18,663 nucleotides of DNA. Source: Clostridia bacterium. Lineage in GTDB: Bacteria; Bacillota_A; Clostridia; Christensenellales; Aristaeellaceae. Positions 8,641-14,689 of the stretch are shown here, piece by piece. The notes beneath the pieces are model-generated. The model was not told where the DNA came from. It saw only the letters and a list, made by a program, of their open reading frames with translations, and did not search any database. Position numbers and translations under genes: made by a program. Location of the stretch: positions 1 through 18,663 of the forward strand of contig JAFXSH010000019.1 of the NCBI GenBank assembly GCA_017525805.1, in the 5' to 3' direction. The first letter of the stretch is position 1; each line of letters begins with the position of its first letter.

Positions 8641-8651
8641 TGGGTGCGTTC

Positions 8652-8680
8652 AGTATACCACAATCATGAGGCTATTTCAA
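8652..8680 (-). promoter_or_regulatory. Sigma-A promoter of the xpaC-telA-lemA-TPM operon
   Basis: Reading the minus strand: -35 TTGAAA (8675-8680), a 17-nt spacer and -10 TATACT (8652-8657). Start predicted near 8645, giving a ~120-nt leader. Confidence 0.85.
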
Positions 8681-8744
8681 CTGTGCGGCACATTAGAAAA
8701 CCATTAAAAACTGATTATGCCGCCATTCTGTTACAGCCCTTCAT

Positions 8745-8772
8745 AAAAAACGCCGCCCCTGACGGGACGGCG
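8745..8772 (-). terminator. Intrinsic terminator of mrp
   Basis: On the minus strand CGCCGTCCC pairs with GGGGCGGCG (9 bp, one G-T pair, 4-nt loop), followed by six T. It starts 13 nt after the mrp stop codon. Confidence 0.93.
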
Positions 8773-8785
8773 CAAAAGCGCGTGT

Positions 8786-9607
8786 TTACGCAAGGATTTT
8801 GGCAATGGCTTCATCCAGCCAATCGCCCTCAAACAGCTCAATGAGCCCGGCGTCGCAGGCGGCGGCCAGCTTCTGGTTGATGGGCAGCTTGCCCAGCACT
8901 TGGGTTCCGAACCGCTCCGCGATTTCGTCCGCGTGGCTTTCGCCAAACACGTCCACATGCTTGCCGCAGTCGGGGCACAGAACGTAACTCATATTCTCCA
9001 CCAGGCCCTTGACGGGAATGTTCATCATGCCCGCCATGTTCATGGCCTTTTCCACGATCATGCCCACCAGCGCCTGGGGCGTGGTCACCACCACCGCGCC
9101 GTCCACCGGCACGGACTGGAATATGGTCAGCGGCACGTCGCCGGTTCCCGGCGGCATATCGATGAACATCACGTCGATGTCGCCCCAGAGCACGTCGGTC
9201 CAGAACTGCTTCACAGTGCCCGCGATGATGGGGCCGCGCCATACCACGGGAGCGGTTTCTTCCTCCAGCAGCAGGTTCACGCTCATCAGCTTGATGCCCG
9301 TGCGGCTTACCGCCGGCAGGATGCCTTCCTCGCTGCCCATGGCCGGGTCTTTGATGCCGAAAGCCTTGGGGATGGAGGGGCCGGTGATGTCGGCGTCCAA
9401 AATGGCGGTCTTGCAGCCCGCCCGCTGGGCCAGCACGGCCAGCAGCGCCGTTACCATGGATTTGCCTACGCCGCCTTTGCCGCTCATTACGGCAATGACC
9501 TTTTTGATGTTCGTGCCCGCGTGGGGCTTTTCAATCAGACTTTGCTTGTCCCGGCTGGGGCAATTGGCCCCGCAGGAGGAACAGTCGTGGGTGCATTCTT
9601 CGCTCAT
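8786..9607 (-). CDS. mrp: Mrp/NBP35-type P-loop ATPase, iron-sulfur cluster carrier
   Basis: A 273-residue cytoplasmic ATPase of the Mrp/ApbC/NBP35 group, which binds and transfers 4Fe-4S clusters to target enzymes. It has the deviant Walker A SGKGGVGKS (42-50), DADITGPSIPK (71-81), the IDMPPGTGD motif (149-157) and the cluster-bridging CPDC (211-214). A short N-terminal Cys-rich extension (C5-x3-C9-x2-C12-x3-C16) could hold a second metal site, as in NBP35 and some clostridial members. It has no N-terminal MIP18/DUF59 domain. The start is preceded by AGGGAAG. Single-gene unit with its own promoter (9645-9672) and terminator. A likely client in this window is the three-cluster enzyme NifJ, but that link is only inference. 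Confidence 0.94.
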   Translation of the reverse strand: MSEECTHDCSSCGANCPSRDKQSLIEKPHAGTNIKKVIAVMSGKGGVGKSMVTALLAVLAQRAGCKTAILDADITGPSIPKAFGIKDPAMGSEEGILPAVSRTGIKLMSVNLLLEEETAPVVWRGPIIAGTVKQFWTDVLWGDIDVMFIDMPPGTGDVPLTIFQSVPVDGAVVVTTPQALVGMIVEKAMNMAGMMNIPVKGLVENMSYVLCPDCGKHVDVFGESHADEIAERFGTQVLGKLPINQKLAAACDAGLIELFEGDWLDEAIAKILA

Positions 9608-9644
9608 TGCTGTTTCTTCCCTTCAAAATAGTCGATGGAGCTTT

Positions 9645-9672
9645 ATTGTAGCAAAGATACGGGATTTGTCAA
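9645..9672 (-). promoter_or_regulatory. Sigma-A promoter of mrp
   Basis: On the minus strand: a perfect -35 TTGACA (9667-9672), a 16-nt spacer and -10 TACAAT (9645-9650). Start predicted near 9638, giving a ~30-nt leader. Confidence 0.87.
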
Positions 9673-9689
9673 CAGGCATTCTGGGGCCT

Positions 9690-9736
9690 CCGCGGCCCCA
9701 GACCCCACGGCAGGGGATGATCCCCTGCACCCTCTC
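9690..9736 (+). repeat. 47-nt dispersed repeat, copy 1
   Basis: Matches the reverse complement of 18244-18290 at 45 of 47 positions by eye. It contains the palindrome GCAGGGGATGATCCCCTGC and half of the preceding GGCCCC hairpin. Confidence 0.8.
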
Positions 9737-9815
9737 CTGCGGATGTTGCTTGACGCGGAAAGAAAGCAAGTTCCCGCTGCTGCTTGAAAAGAACAGTCTG
9801 GCTTGGCGGCTCTGT

Positions 9816-9942
9816 GCTTCTGGCCCGGCCGCTGAAAGCGGCCACCCCGGATGCTTTGCATCCGGGGAAAGCCGGGAAATAATCCCGTGGGGAAAGCTTG
9901 CTTTCCCCCTGGGATTTTTCCGGCTTTCTAAGGGCCAGAAGC
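9816..9942. other. Multi-branched inverted-repeat structure (possible structured RNA or repeat element)
   Basis: An 11-bp perfect outer stem, GCTTCTGGCCC (9816-9826) with GGGCCAGAAGC (9932-9942), encloses three hairpins: 9827-9843 (GGCCGCT, 3-nt loop), 9845-9867 (CCCCGGATGC, 10 bp, TTT loop) and 9868-9927, a long arm with nested helices AAAGCCGG/CCGGCTTT, AATCCC/GGGATT and GGGGAAAG/CTTTCCCC around a CTTG loop. Nearly every base is in a helix. No start codon with ribosome binding site is present. Strand is undetermined because all stems are close to symmetrical. Confidence 0.65.
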
Positions 9943-10077
9943 CATCAAACTTTCGTAAACCCCAGCGCGGCAAGCGAATGCCGTTTGTTTTTCCAACGCA
10001 GTAACTTCGCTTAGGAGAGTCCAGAGGCCGACGGCCTTTGGTCAGGGGTTTGGGGGCGGAGAGCCCCCAACGTTCCC

Positions 10078-11937
10078 TTATGCTTTCTCCGCAAGCTGCG
10101 CCACCAGTTCGTTGCTGCGGGCGATGAAGGATTTCAGGTCTTCCGCTTCCAAGGGCCGGGAGGACAGGCGGGCCAGGTCGAAGAGCTGCTTGCAGAGCAG
10201 GGTGCTTACGTCGCCCTCTTCCATGGCGGCCAGGGCGCGGATGGTGGGGCACAGGCGGTTGAGCACCAGGGTATACTTGCTGGGGAAACCGAAATCCTGG
10301 CCGTACATGGCGCTCATTTCCTTGTAGCGGCGCACCTGTTCTTCCTCGGTGAGCACCACGGGCAGGGTGTGGTCGGAGAGGGCTTCGATCTTGACGGTCA
10401 ATTCCTGATCGCCCAAGGCGTCCCGGAACAGCTTTTCCATGGCGGCCTGGTCGATGTCCTTGCCCTCTTCGCTTTCCTCGGTGAGACCGGAAACGTCGGC
10501 GTCCACCCGCACGAACTGCAATCCATCGTTGCCGCCGCCAAATTCCATGAAGCTCATGAAGTTCATGTCGATCAGGGTGTCCATGACCGCCACATCGATG
10601 CCCTTTTCGGTGTACAGGGCCACGGCGGCCGCCTGACGGTTGGCTTCGGTGGTGTAGTACACCTTCTTTTCAGCTTTGCCCTCGTTGCGGGATTTGTATT
10701 CGTCCAGGGTCAGATATTCGCCCTTGGTGGTCTTCAAGAGCAGACTGCCCTTCACCATGTCATAGAACTTCTGATCCCGCACGCAGCCGTATTTTACGAA
10801 GGGATGAATGTCGTCCCAGTAGGTTTCGTACTGCTTGCGCTCGGTGTTGAAGAGGCCGTTCAGCTTGTCCGCCACCTTCTTGGTGATGTGGGCGGACAGC
10901 TTCTTCACATAGCCGTCGTTCTGCAGGAAGGAACGGGACACGTTCAGGGGCAGGTCGGGGCAGTCGATCACGCCCTTGAGCAGCATCAAAAATTCGGGAA
11001 TGACTTCCTTGATGTTGTCCGCCACGAACACCTGACGGTTGAACAGCTTGATTTCTCCCTCCTGGCCGCCGAAATCCCGCTTGATGCGGGGGAAGTACAG
11101 GATGCCCTTGAGGTTGAAGGGATAGTCCACGTTCAGGTGCACCCAGAATAGCGGGTCCTCAAAGGTATGGAACAGCTTCTGATAGGTTTCCTTGTATTCC
11201 GCCTCGGTGCAGTCCTTGGGGTTTTTCAGCCACAGGGGATGGGTGTCGTTGATGGGCTTCTCTTCCTTGGCCTTTTCTTCTTCCTCTGTGCCGGTGGGCT
11301 CGTCCGCGTCCTTCTTGGTTTCATCCTTGCTCAGGTCTTGCAGGTAGATGGGCGTGTTCATGTAGCCGCAGTAGCGGTCCAGCACCTGGCGCACCCGGTA
11401 GCCGTCCAGGAATTCCTTTTCGTCCTCCATGATATGCAGGATGATGGTGGTGCCGCGCTCGGCGCGCCCGCCGTCCCGCATGGAGAAGGACATGCCGTCC
11501 TCGCTCTCCCACAGCACGGGAGCCGCGCCATCCTGATAAGACAAGGTATCGATGGTCACTTTGTCAGCAGCCATAAAAGCGGAATAGAAGCCCAAGCCGA
11601 AATGGCCGATGATGCCGCCCTTGTCGTCTCCGGTGTAGTTCTTCAAGAATTCCTCGGCGCTGGAGAAGGCCACCTGGTTGATGTACTTTTCCACTTCCTC
11701 GGCAGTCATGCCGATGCCGTTGTCGGTGAAGCGCAGCTCGCCCGCTTCCTTGTCCACGGTGACGGTGACGCGCAGGTCCTCGTCCGTTTCGCCTTTCAGC
11801 ATCTTATACTTGGTGATGGCGTCGCAGCCGTTGCTGACCATTTCGCGGATGAAAATGTCCTTATCGGAATACAGCCAGCGCTTGATCACCGGCATGATGT
11901 TTTGCGCGTGAATGGAAATATTGCCCTTGTTTTCCAT
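10078..11937 (-). CDS. htpG: Molecular chaperone HtpG (Hsp90 family)
   Basis: A 619-residue bacterial Hsp90, a homodimeric ATP-dependent cytoplasmic chaperone. The N-terminal GHKL ATPase has REMVSNGCDA (catalytic Glu about 32, Mg-binding Asn 36), TDNGIGM (71-77, with D72 contacting adenine) and GHFGLGFYSAF (111-121, lid/phosphate loop). An acidic-basic linker (KDETKKDADEPTGTEEEEK) precedes the middle domain, then a C-terminal dimerisation region; no MEEVD tail, as expected for bacteria. The frame is open to an ATG at 12063, but 11937 was chosen: it aligns with the usual HtpG start, has CGGAGG upstream, and the longer version would cross its own promoter. Transcription is probably heat-inducible through the CIRCE operator at 12053-12079. 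Confidence 0.96.
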   Translation of the reverse strand: MENKGNISIHAQNIMPVIKRWLYSDKDIFIREMVSNGCDAITKYKMLKGETDEDLRVTVTVDKEAGELRFTDNGIGMTAEEVEKYINQVAFSSAEEFLKNYTGDDKGGIIGHFGLGFYSAFMAADKVTIDTLSYQDGAAPVLWESEDGMSFSMRDGGRAERGTTIILHIMEDEKEFLDGYRVRQVLDRYCGYMNTPIYLQDLSKDETKKDADEPTGTEEEEKAKEEKPINDTHPLWLKNPKDCTEAEYKETYQKLFHTFEDPLFWVHLNVDYPFNLKGILYFPRIKRDFGGQEGEIKLFNRQVFVADNIKEVIPEFLMLLKGVIDCPDLPLNVSRSFLQNDGYVKKLSAHITKKVADKLNGLFNTERKQYETYWDDIHPFVKYGCVRDQKFYDMVKGSLLLKTTKGEYLTLDEYKSRNEGKAEKKVYYTTEANRQAAAVALYTEKGIDVAVMDTLIDMNFMSFMEFGGGNDGLQFVRVDADVSGLTEESEEGKDIDQAAMEKLFRDALGDQELTVKIEALSDHTLPVVLTEEEQVRRYKEMSAMYGQDFGFPSKYTLVLNRLCPTIRALAAMEEGDVSTLLCKQLFDLARLSSRPLEAEDLKSFIARSNELVAQLAEKA

Positions 11938-12016
11938 AATATATTCAGCCTCCGTTTTATTGCTTTTCCGGCGCGCTTTGGACGGCAAAAACCGCCCTCC
12001 CCGCGCGTCCGCCGCC

Positions 12017-12045
12017 ATTATAACACGCTTCCATCCAAAATGCAA
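12017..12045 (-). promoter_or_regulatory. Sigma-A promoter of htpG
   Basis: On the minus strand: -35 TTGCAT (12040-12045), a 17-nt spacer and a perfect -10 TATAAT (12017-12022). The leader to the ATG is about 75 nt. Confidence 0.85.
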
Positions 12046-12052
12046 CAGAAAA

Positions 12053-12079
12053 TTAGCACTCAATAAAATAGAGTGCTAA
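12053..12079 (-). promoter_or_regulatory. CIRCE operator (HrcA binding site)
   Basis: A perfect match to the CIRCE consensus: TTAGCACTC (12053-12061), 9 nt, GAGTGCTAA (12071-12079). CIRCE is bound by the repressor HrcA, whose activity depends on GroE, and controls heat-shock genes. Here it lies 7 nt upstream of the -35 box of htpG, the only gene it can plausibly serve in the window. hrcA itself is not in the window. Confidence 0.95.
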
Positions 12080-12089
12080 CAATCGTTAT

Positions 12090-12179
12090 CAGTGTGGAGT
12101 TTTATATCGTTTTCCGCTGCCACTTTGCAAATTCGGCAAGCAGACATTGCACTATATAACTCCACTCTCCACACTTAAC
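12090..12179. repeat. MITE-like ~90-bp element, copy B
   Basis: The ends are inverted: AGTGTGGAG at 12091-12099 pairs exactly with CTCCACACT at 12167-12175, and GTTTTATAT / ATATAAC extends the similarity inward. The core shares TCCGCTG, GCAGAC, ACTATATAA and CTTAAC in the same order as copy A (3985-4075). It sits 10 nt upstream of the CIRCE operator and 8 nt beyond the stop of the DUF218 gene. Non-coding. Confidence 0.6.
12101..12130 (-). promoter_or_regulatory. Possible second htpG promoter inside the MITE-like repeat
   Basis: On the minus strand: TTGCAA (12125-12130), an 18-nt spacer and TATAAA (12101-12106). A start near 12095 would put the CIRCE operator just downstream, its more usual place. 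The sequence is AT-rich by nature of the repeat, so this may be chance. Confidence 0.35.
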
Positions 12180-12187
12180 GGGTGTGC

Positions 12188-12805
12188 TCACTGTGGATCG
12201 ATCACCTTTTCCACGAGGTACTTCCCCCACGCCAGCACCTCCCGGCCATGGTTTTTCACCCAAAATCCGATCTCGGGGCGGCAGGGGCTGCCGATGCCGT
12301 CGGCGTCCAGGCCCAGGTCGTGGGCCAGGGCCAGGGCGCGGGGCAGGTGGAAATCGCTGGTGACGACGGTGACCCGCGTTATGCCCTCGGGCAGCAGGGC
12401 CTTGGCATACAGCAGATTTTGGCGGGTGTTGACCGATTCACATTCGGCGATCACGTCTTCTTCCGGCAAGCCCTGGCTGATGAGCCAGTCCCGCATGACC
12501 TGCCCTTCCGGGGCGGGCTCGCCTTCGCCCTGGCCGCCGGTGGTAACGATCAGGCGGGGATCGTCCCGGTAGGTATCCAGGGCGGCCTGGAGGCGCAGCT
12601 TGAGCTGGGGGCTCAGCTGCCCATCGGAATACACCTGGCAGCCCAGCACGATCACGGCGTCGCTGTCCTGACGCACCTTGGGCGGGTTCACCTCCGCTAA
12701 GCACAGCGCGCCCAGCGCCAGACCGGACAGCAGCGCTCCGGCCAGGATAAGCAGCAGCGCCAATCGTATCAAACTCCTTCCGAGGGTACGCTTTCTATCA
12801 GCCAT
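12188..12805 (-). CDS. YdcF/SanA-type DUF218 membrane-anchored protein
   Basis: A 205-residue protein with a basic start (MADRKRTLGR), one membrane helix (about 12-36) and an outward-facing DUF218 domain: SDAVIVLGCQV (48-58), LIVTTGGQGEGE (85-96), the E-x-x-S-x-N-T-x-x-N motif (E123-N130) and VVTSDFHLPRAL (148-159). Relatives (SanA, ElyC, YdcF) are linked to envelope integrity, peptidoglycan or lipid-carrier steps, without a settled reaction. The start at 12805 was chosen because it overlaps the end of radC by 8 nt and has GGAG at 6 nt; upstream in-frame ATGs (12817, 12916) lie inside radC. Translational coupling to radC is likely. Confidence 0.87.
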   Translation of the reverse strand: MADRKRTLGRSLIRLALLLILAGALLSGLALGALCLAEVNPPKVRQDSDAVIVLGCQVYSDGQLSPQLKLRLQAALDTYRDDPRLIVTTGGQGEGEPAPEGQVMRDWLISQGLPEEDVIAECESVNTRQNLLYAKALLPEGITRVTVVTSDFHLPRALALAHDLGLDADGIGSPCRPEIGFWVKNHGREVLAWGKYLVEKVIDPQ

Positions 12806-13586
12806 TGCATTCTCCATTTTTCTCTTTGTCCTGAACAGGCAGCACACGCTGGGGGCGGTCCGCCGCCAGGGTGTCCGGCTCCCGCACGGGAAGGAATGCC
12901 GCGCCGCCGGTTTCACCGTCCAGCAGATAATGGGCGTTGAAGCTGTAATCCTTGTTCCCGCTGATCACGATGTGGTCATACAGGCGCATGCCCATGCTTT
13001 CCAGGATATGCTGGATTTCCAGGGTGATGCGCACGTCCTCATGGGATGGCGCTGGAAAACCGCTGGGATGGTTGTGGCAGATCACCGCGCCCATGGCGTT
13101 ACGCCGGATCAATTCCTGCACCACCATCCGGGGCTGCACACTCACCTCCGAGGGCGTGCCCTGGGACAAAAGCACCGCCGACAGCAGGTTCAGCTTGGCG
13201 TCCAAGCACAGCACGTAAAACTGCTCCACCCCCGCGCCCAAAAACAGGGTGCGGCAGTAGGCGGCCAAATCACCGTAATTGCTTAGGCACAGGCGGGGCT
13301 TCAGCTTTTCCTGCTGGTACAGCCGCAGCACGGGCACCATCATGGTGATCAGCGCGGCGGCGCGGTTCCCGATGCCCTCCACCTGCATAAGGTCCTCTTT
13401 CGACGCTTCCAGCACCGCGCCGAAAGAGCCGAACCGGTTGATCAGCGCGTGGGCCAGGCCGTTGGTATCGATCCGGGGGATCGCGTAAGTCAAAAGCAGC
13501 TCCAGCACTTCGTGGGGCGCAAAGCCGTTCAGTCCTTCCTGGTTAAACCGGCGGCGCAGCCTCTCCCGGTGTCCCGTGTGATCCAT
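12798..13586 (-). CDS. radC: RadC family JAB/MPN-domain protein
   Basis: A 262-residue protein. The N-terminal half has a UPF0758-type helical region with a helix-hairpin-helix-like segment (VEGIGNRAAALI, 69-80). The C-terminal half is a JAB/MPN metal site: E147 upstream, then HNHPSG with H171 and H173, and D184 in PSHEDVRIT. The usual signature has Asp after HNHPSG; here it is Phe. Historically named for DNA repair, but that role is not supported in several bacteria and the activity is unknown. After the domain ends near residue 225 there is a ~37-residue polar tail not typical of the family. The start has an AGGATGAGGG site. First gene of a two-gene unit with the DUF218 gene. Confidence 0.93.
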   Translation of the reverse strand: MDHTGHRERLRRRFNQEGLNGFAPHEVLELLLTYAIPRIDTNGLAHALINRFGSFGAVLEASKEDLMQVEGIGNRAAALITMMVPVLRLYQQEKLKPRLCLSNYGDLAAYCRTLFLGAGVEQFYVLCLDAKLNLLSAVLLSQGTPSEVSVQPRMVVQELIRRNAMGAVICHNHPSGFPAPSHEDVRITLEIQHILESMGMRLYDHIVISGNKDYSFNAHYLLDGETGGAAFLPVREPDTLAADRPQRVLPVQDKEKNGECNG

Positions 13587-13615
13587 TTTCCCTCATCCTT
13601 TCCCCGTTCAGAAAA

Positions 13616-13644
13616 AGTTTACCATCAATTCTGGAAAAATGCAA
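13616..13644 (-). promoter_or_regulatory. Sigma-A promoter of radC
   Basis: On the minus strand: -35 TTGCAT (13639-13644), a 17-nt spacer and -10 TAAACT (13616-13621). It lies 30 nt upstream of the radC start codon. Confidence 0.78.
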
Positions 13645-13759
13645 GAAAACGCCGGGATGATTCGTTATCCAATGGGCGGACGCCTTTGCCGTCTGTTGCG
13701 CAGGCGAAAGATAATCGTCAAATAAACGTAAACATTTTGAAAAAAATACGCAAAAGGGA

Positions 13760-13789
13760 TTTTCAACCGGCGCGTACATGTAGTATAAT
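13760..13789 (+). promoter_or_regulatory. Promoter of the cdaA-cdaR operon
   Basis: A perfect -10 TATAAT (13784-13789) with a weaker -35 TTTTCA (13760-13765) 18 nt upstream. It is divergent from the radC promoter; the 115 nt between the two show no strong operator-like palindrome. Confidence 0.7.
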
Positions 13790-13812
13790 GAAAATGCAGC
13801 AGACGCGCGAAA

Positions 13813-13831
13813 GGGAGGGCGATGCGGGTTG
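13813..13831 (+). promoter_or_regulatory. Ribosome binding site deciding the TTG start of cdaA
   Basis: GGGAGGG (13813-13819) lies 9 nt before TTG (13829-13831). An ATG at 13822 is in another frame and only 2 nt from the site. No in-frame ATG exists before the first two membrane helices, so TTG is the only workable start. Confidence 0.75.
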
Positions 13832-14689
13832 GCGGGCTTATGGGAGCAGTTTCAGACCTTTTTATGGAACATCATCCATCGTCCCACATGGATCGATTAT
13901 ATAGATATCGCAATCATCGCTTATTTGATCTATCAGTTGGTAAAAATCACGCGGCAGACCCGCGCCAGCCAGGTGCTCAAGGGCCTGGCCGTGATTATCG
14001 TGGCCAGTTATGCCAGCGAATTGATGGGGCTGGCAGCCCTGAACTGGGTGCTGCGCAGCATTTTGAACAACGGCGTGATCGTTCTGATGGTCCTGTTCCA
14101 GCCGGAGCTGCGCAAGGCGCTGGAACAAATCGGCCGCACCGCCAAGCTGGACCGGTCCACCCAGCGGGATGAAAGCGAGCGGGTGGTGGACGAGATCACC
14201 CAGTGCCTGCTGCGCCTGTCCCGCCGCCGGGTAGGCGCGCTGATCGTGTTCGAGCAGCGCACGGGCTTAAAAGACATTACCGAATCCAGCGGCACCGCCA
14301 TCGATTCGCTGATTTCCGCCCCCCTGCTGGAAAATATTTTCGAGCCCAACACCCCCCTCCATGACGGCGCGGTGATCATCCGCGGCACGCGCATCGTATC
14401 CGCCGCCTGCGTACTGACGCTGAGCGATAACAGCTCCATCAGCCGTGATTTGGGCACCCGGCACCGGGCGGGCTTGGGCGTGAGCGAAAACACCGACGCC
14501 CTGGTGCTGATCGTCAGCGAGGAAACGGGCATCATCAGCATGGCCAGGGGCGGCAAGCTCACCCGCCATTTGGACGCCGATTCCCTGCGCAAGATCTTAA
14601 GCGAAATGTACCATGAGGACCATTCCCGTCTCTGGCGCTGGACCCATCGGGAGCGCGCGGCGAAAGGAGGCACGGCCCATGACGAATAA
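13829..14689 (+). CDS. cdaA: Membrane diadenylate cyclase CdaA
   Basis: A 286-residue enzyme making the second messenger c-di-AMP from two ATP; c-di-AMP controls potassium and osmolyte transport and cell-wall homeostasis in Firmicutes. Three N-terminal membrane helices (about 22-40, 48-66, 78-92) lead into the DisA_N/DAC catalytic domain. Its two signature motifs are intact: DGA (179-181, in LHDGAVII) and RHR (211-213, in GTRHRAGLGVSE). Start is TTG, unusual for an essential gene and possibly limiting expression. Its end overlaps the cdaR start by 11 nt, giving coupled synthesis with its regulator, the classical order in Firmicutes. Confidence 0.97.
   Translation: MAGLWEQFQTFLWNIIHRPTWIDYIDIAIIAYLIYQLVKITRQTRASQVLKGLAVIIVASYASELMGLAALNWVLRSILNNGVIVLMVLFQPELRKALEQIGRTAKLDRSTQRDESERVVDEITQCLLRLSRRRVGALIVFEQRTGLKDITESSGTAIDSLISAPLLENIFEPNTPLHDGAVIIRGTRIVSAACVLTLSDNSSISRDLGTRHRAGLGVSENTDALVLIVSEETGIISMARGGKLTRHLDADSLRKILSEMYHEDHSRLWRWTHRERAAKGGTAHDE

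Larger units (their letters stand above)
9680..10070. repeat. Hairpin-rich gene-free region between mrp and htpG
   Basis: No gene with a ribosome binding site is visible. The stretch is a chain of inverted repeats: 9680-9702 (TCTGGGGCC, 9 bp), 9710-9728 (GCAGGGG, 7 bp), the branched structure 9816-9942, 9972-10012 (AAGCGAA/TTCGCTT), 10021-10041 (CCAGAGGCC, 9 bp with one G-T), and 10050-10070 (TTGGGGGC, 8 bp). None is followed by a convincing T-run in either direction, so they are not ordinary terminators, though some could end htpG transcription or shield its 3' end. The mosaic character suggests accumulated REP/MITE-like repeat units. Confidence 0.7.

Noticed and set aside
9009..10004. 331-codon plus-strand open frame across mrp and the hairpin region
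   Set aside because: It is antisense to mrp and then runs through palindromic repeats; composition changes at the gene edge and no family is recognisable.
9623..10252. Minus-strand open frame across the mrp-htpG gap
   Set aside because: It overlaps the end of htpG in another frame and consists largely of translated palindromes; openness is explained by GC-rich sequence.
11938..12063. N-terminal extension of HtpG to an ATG at 12063
   Set aside because: It would include the -10 and -35 boxes and part of the CIRCE operator; the residues do not resemble HtpG.
11167..12066. 299-codon plus-strand open frame opposite htpG
   Set aside because: It is antisense to the conserved ATPase and middle domains of HtpG and reads through the htpG promoter.
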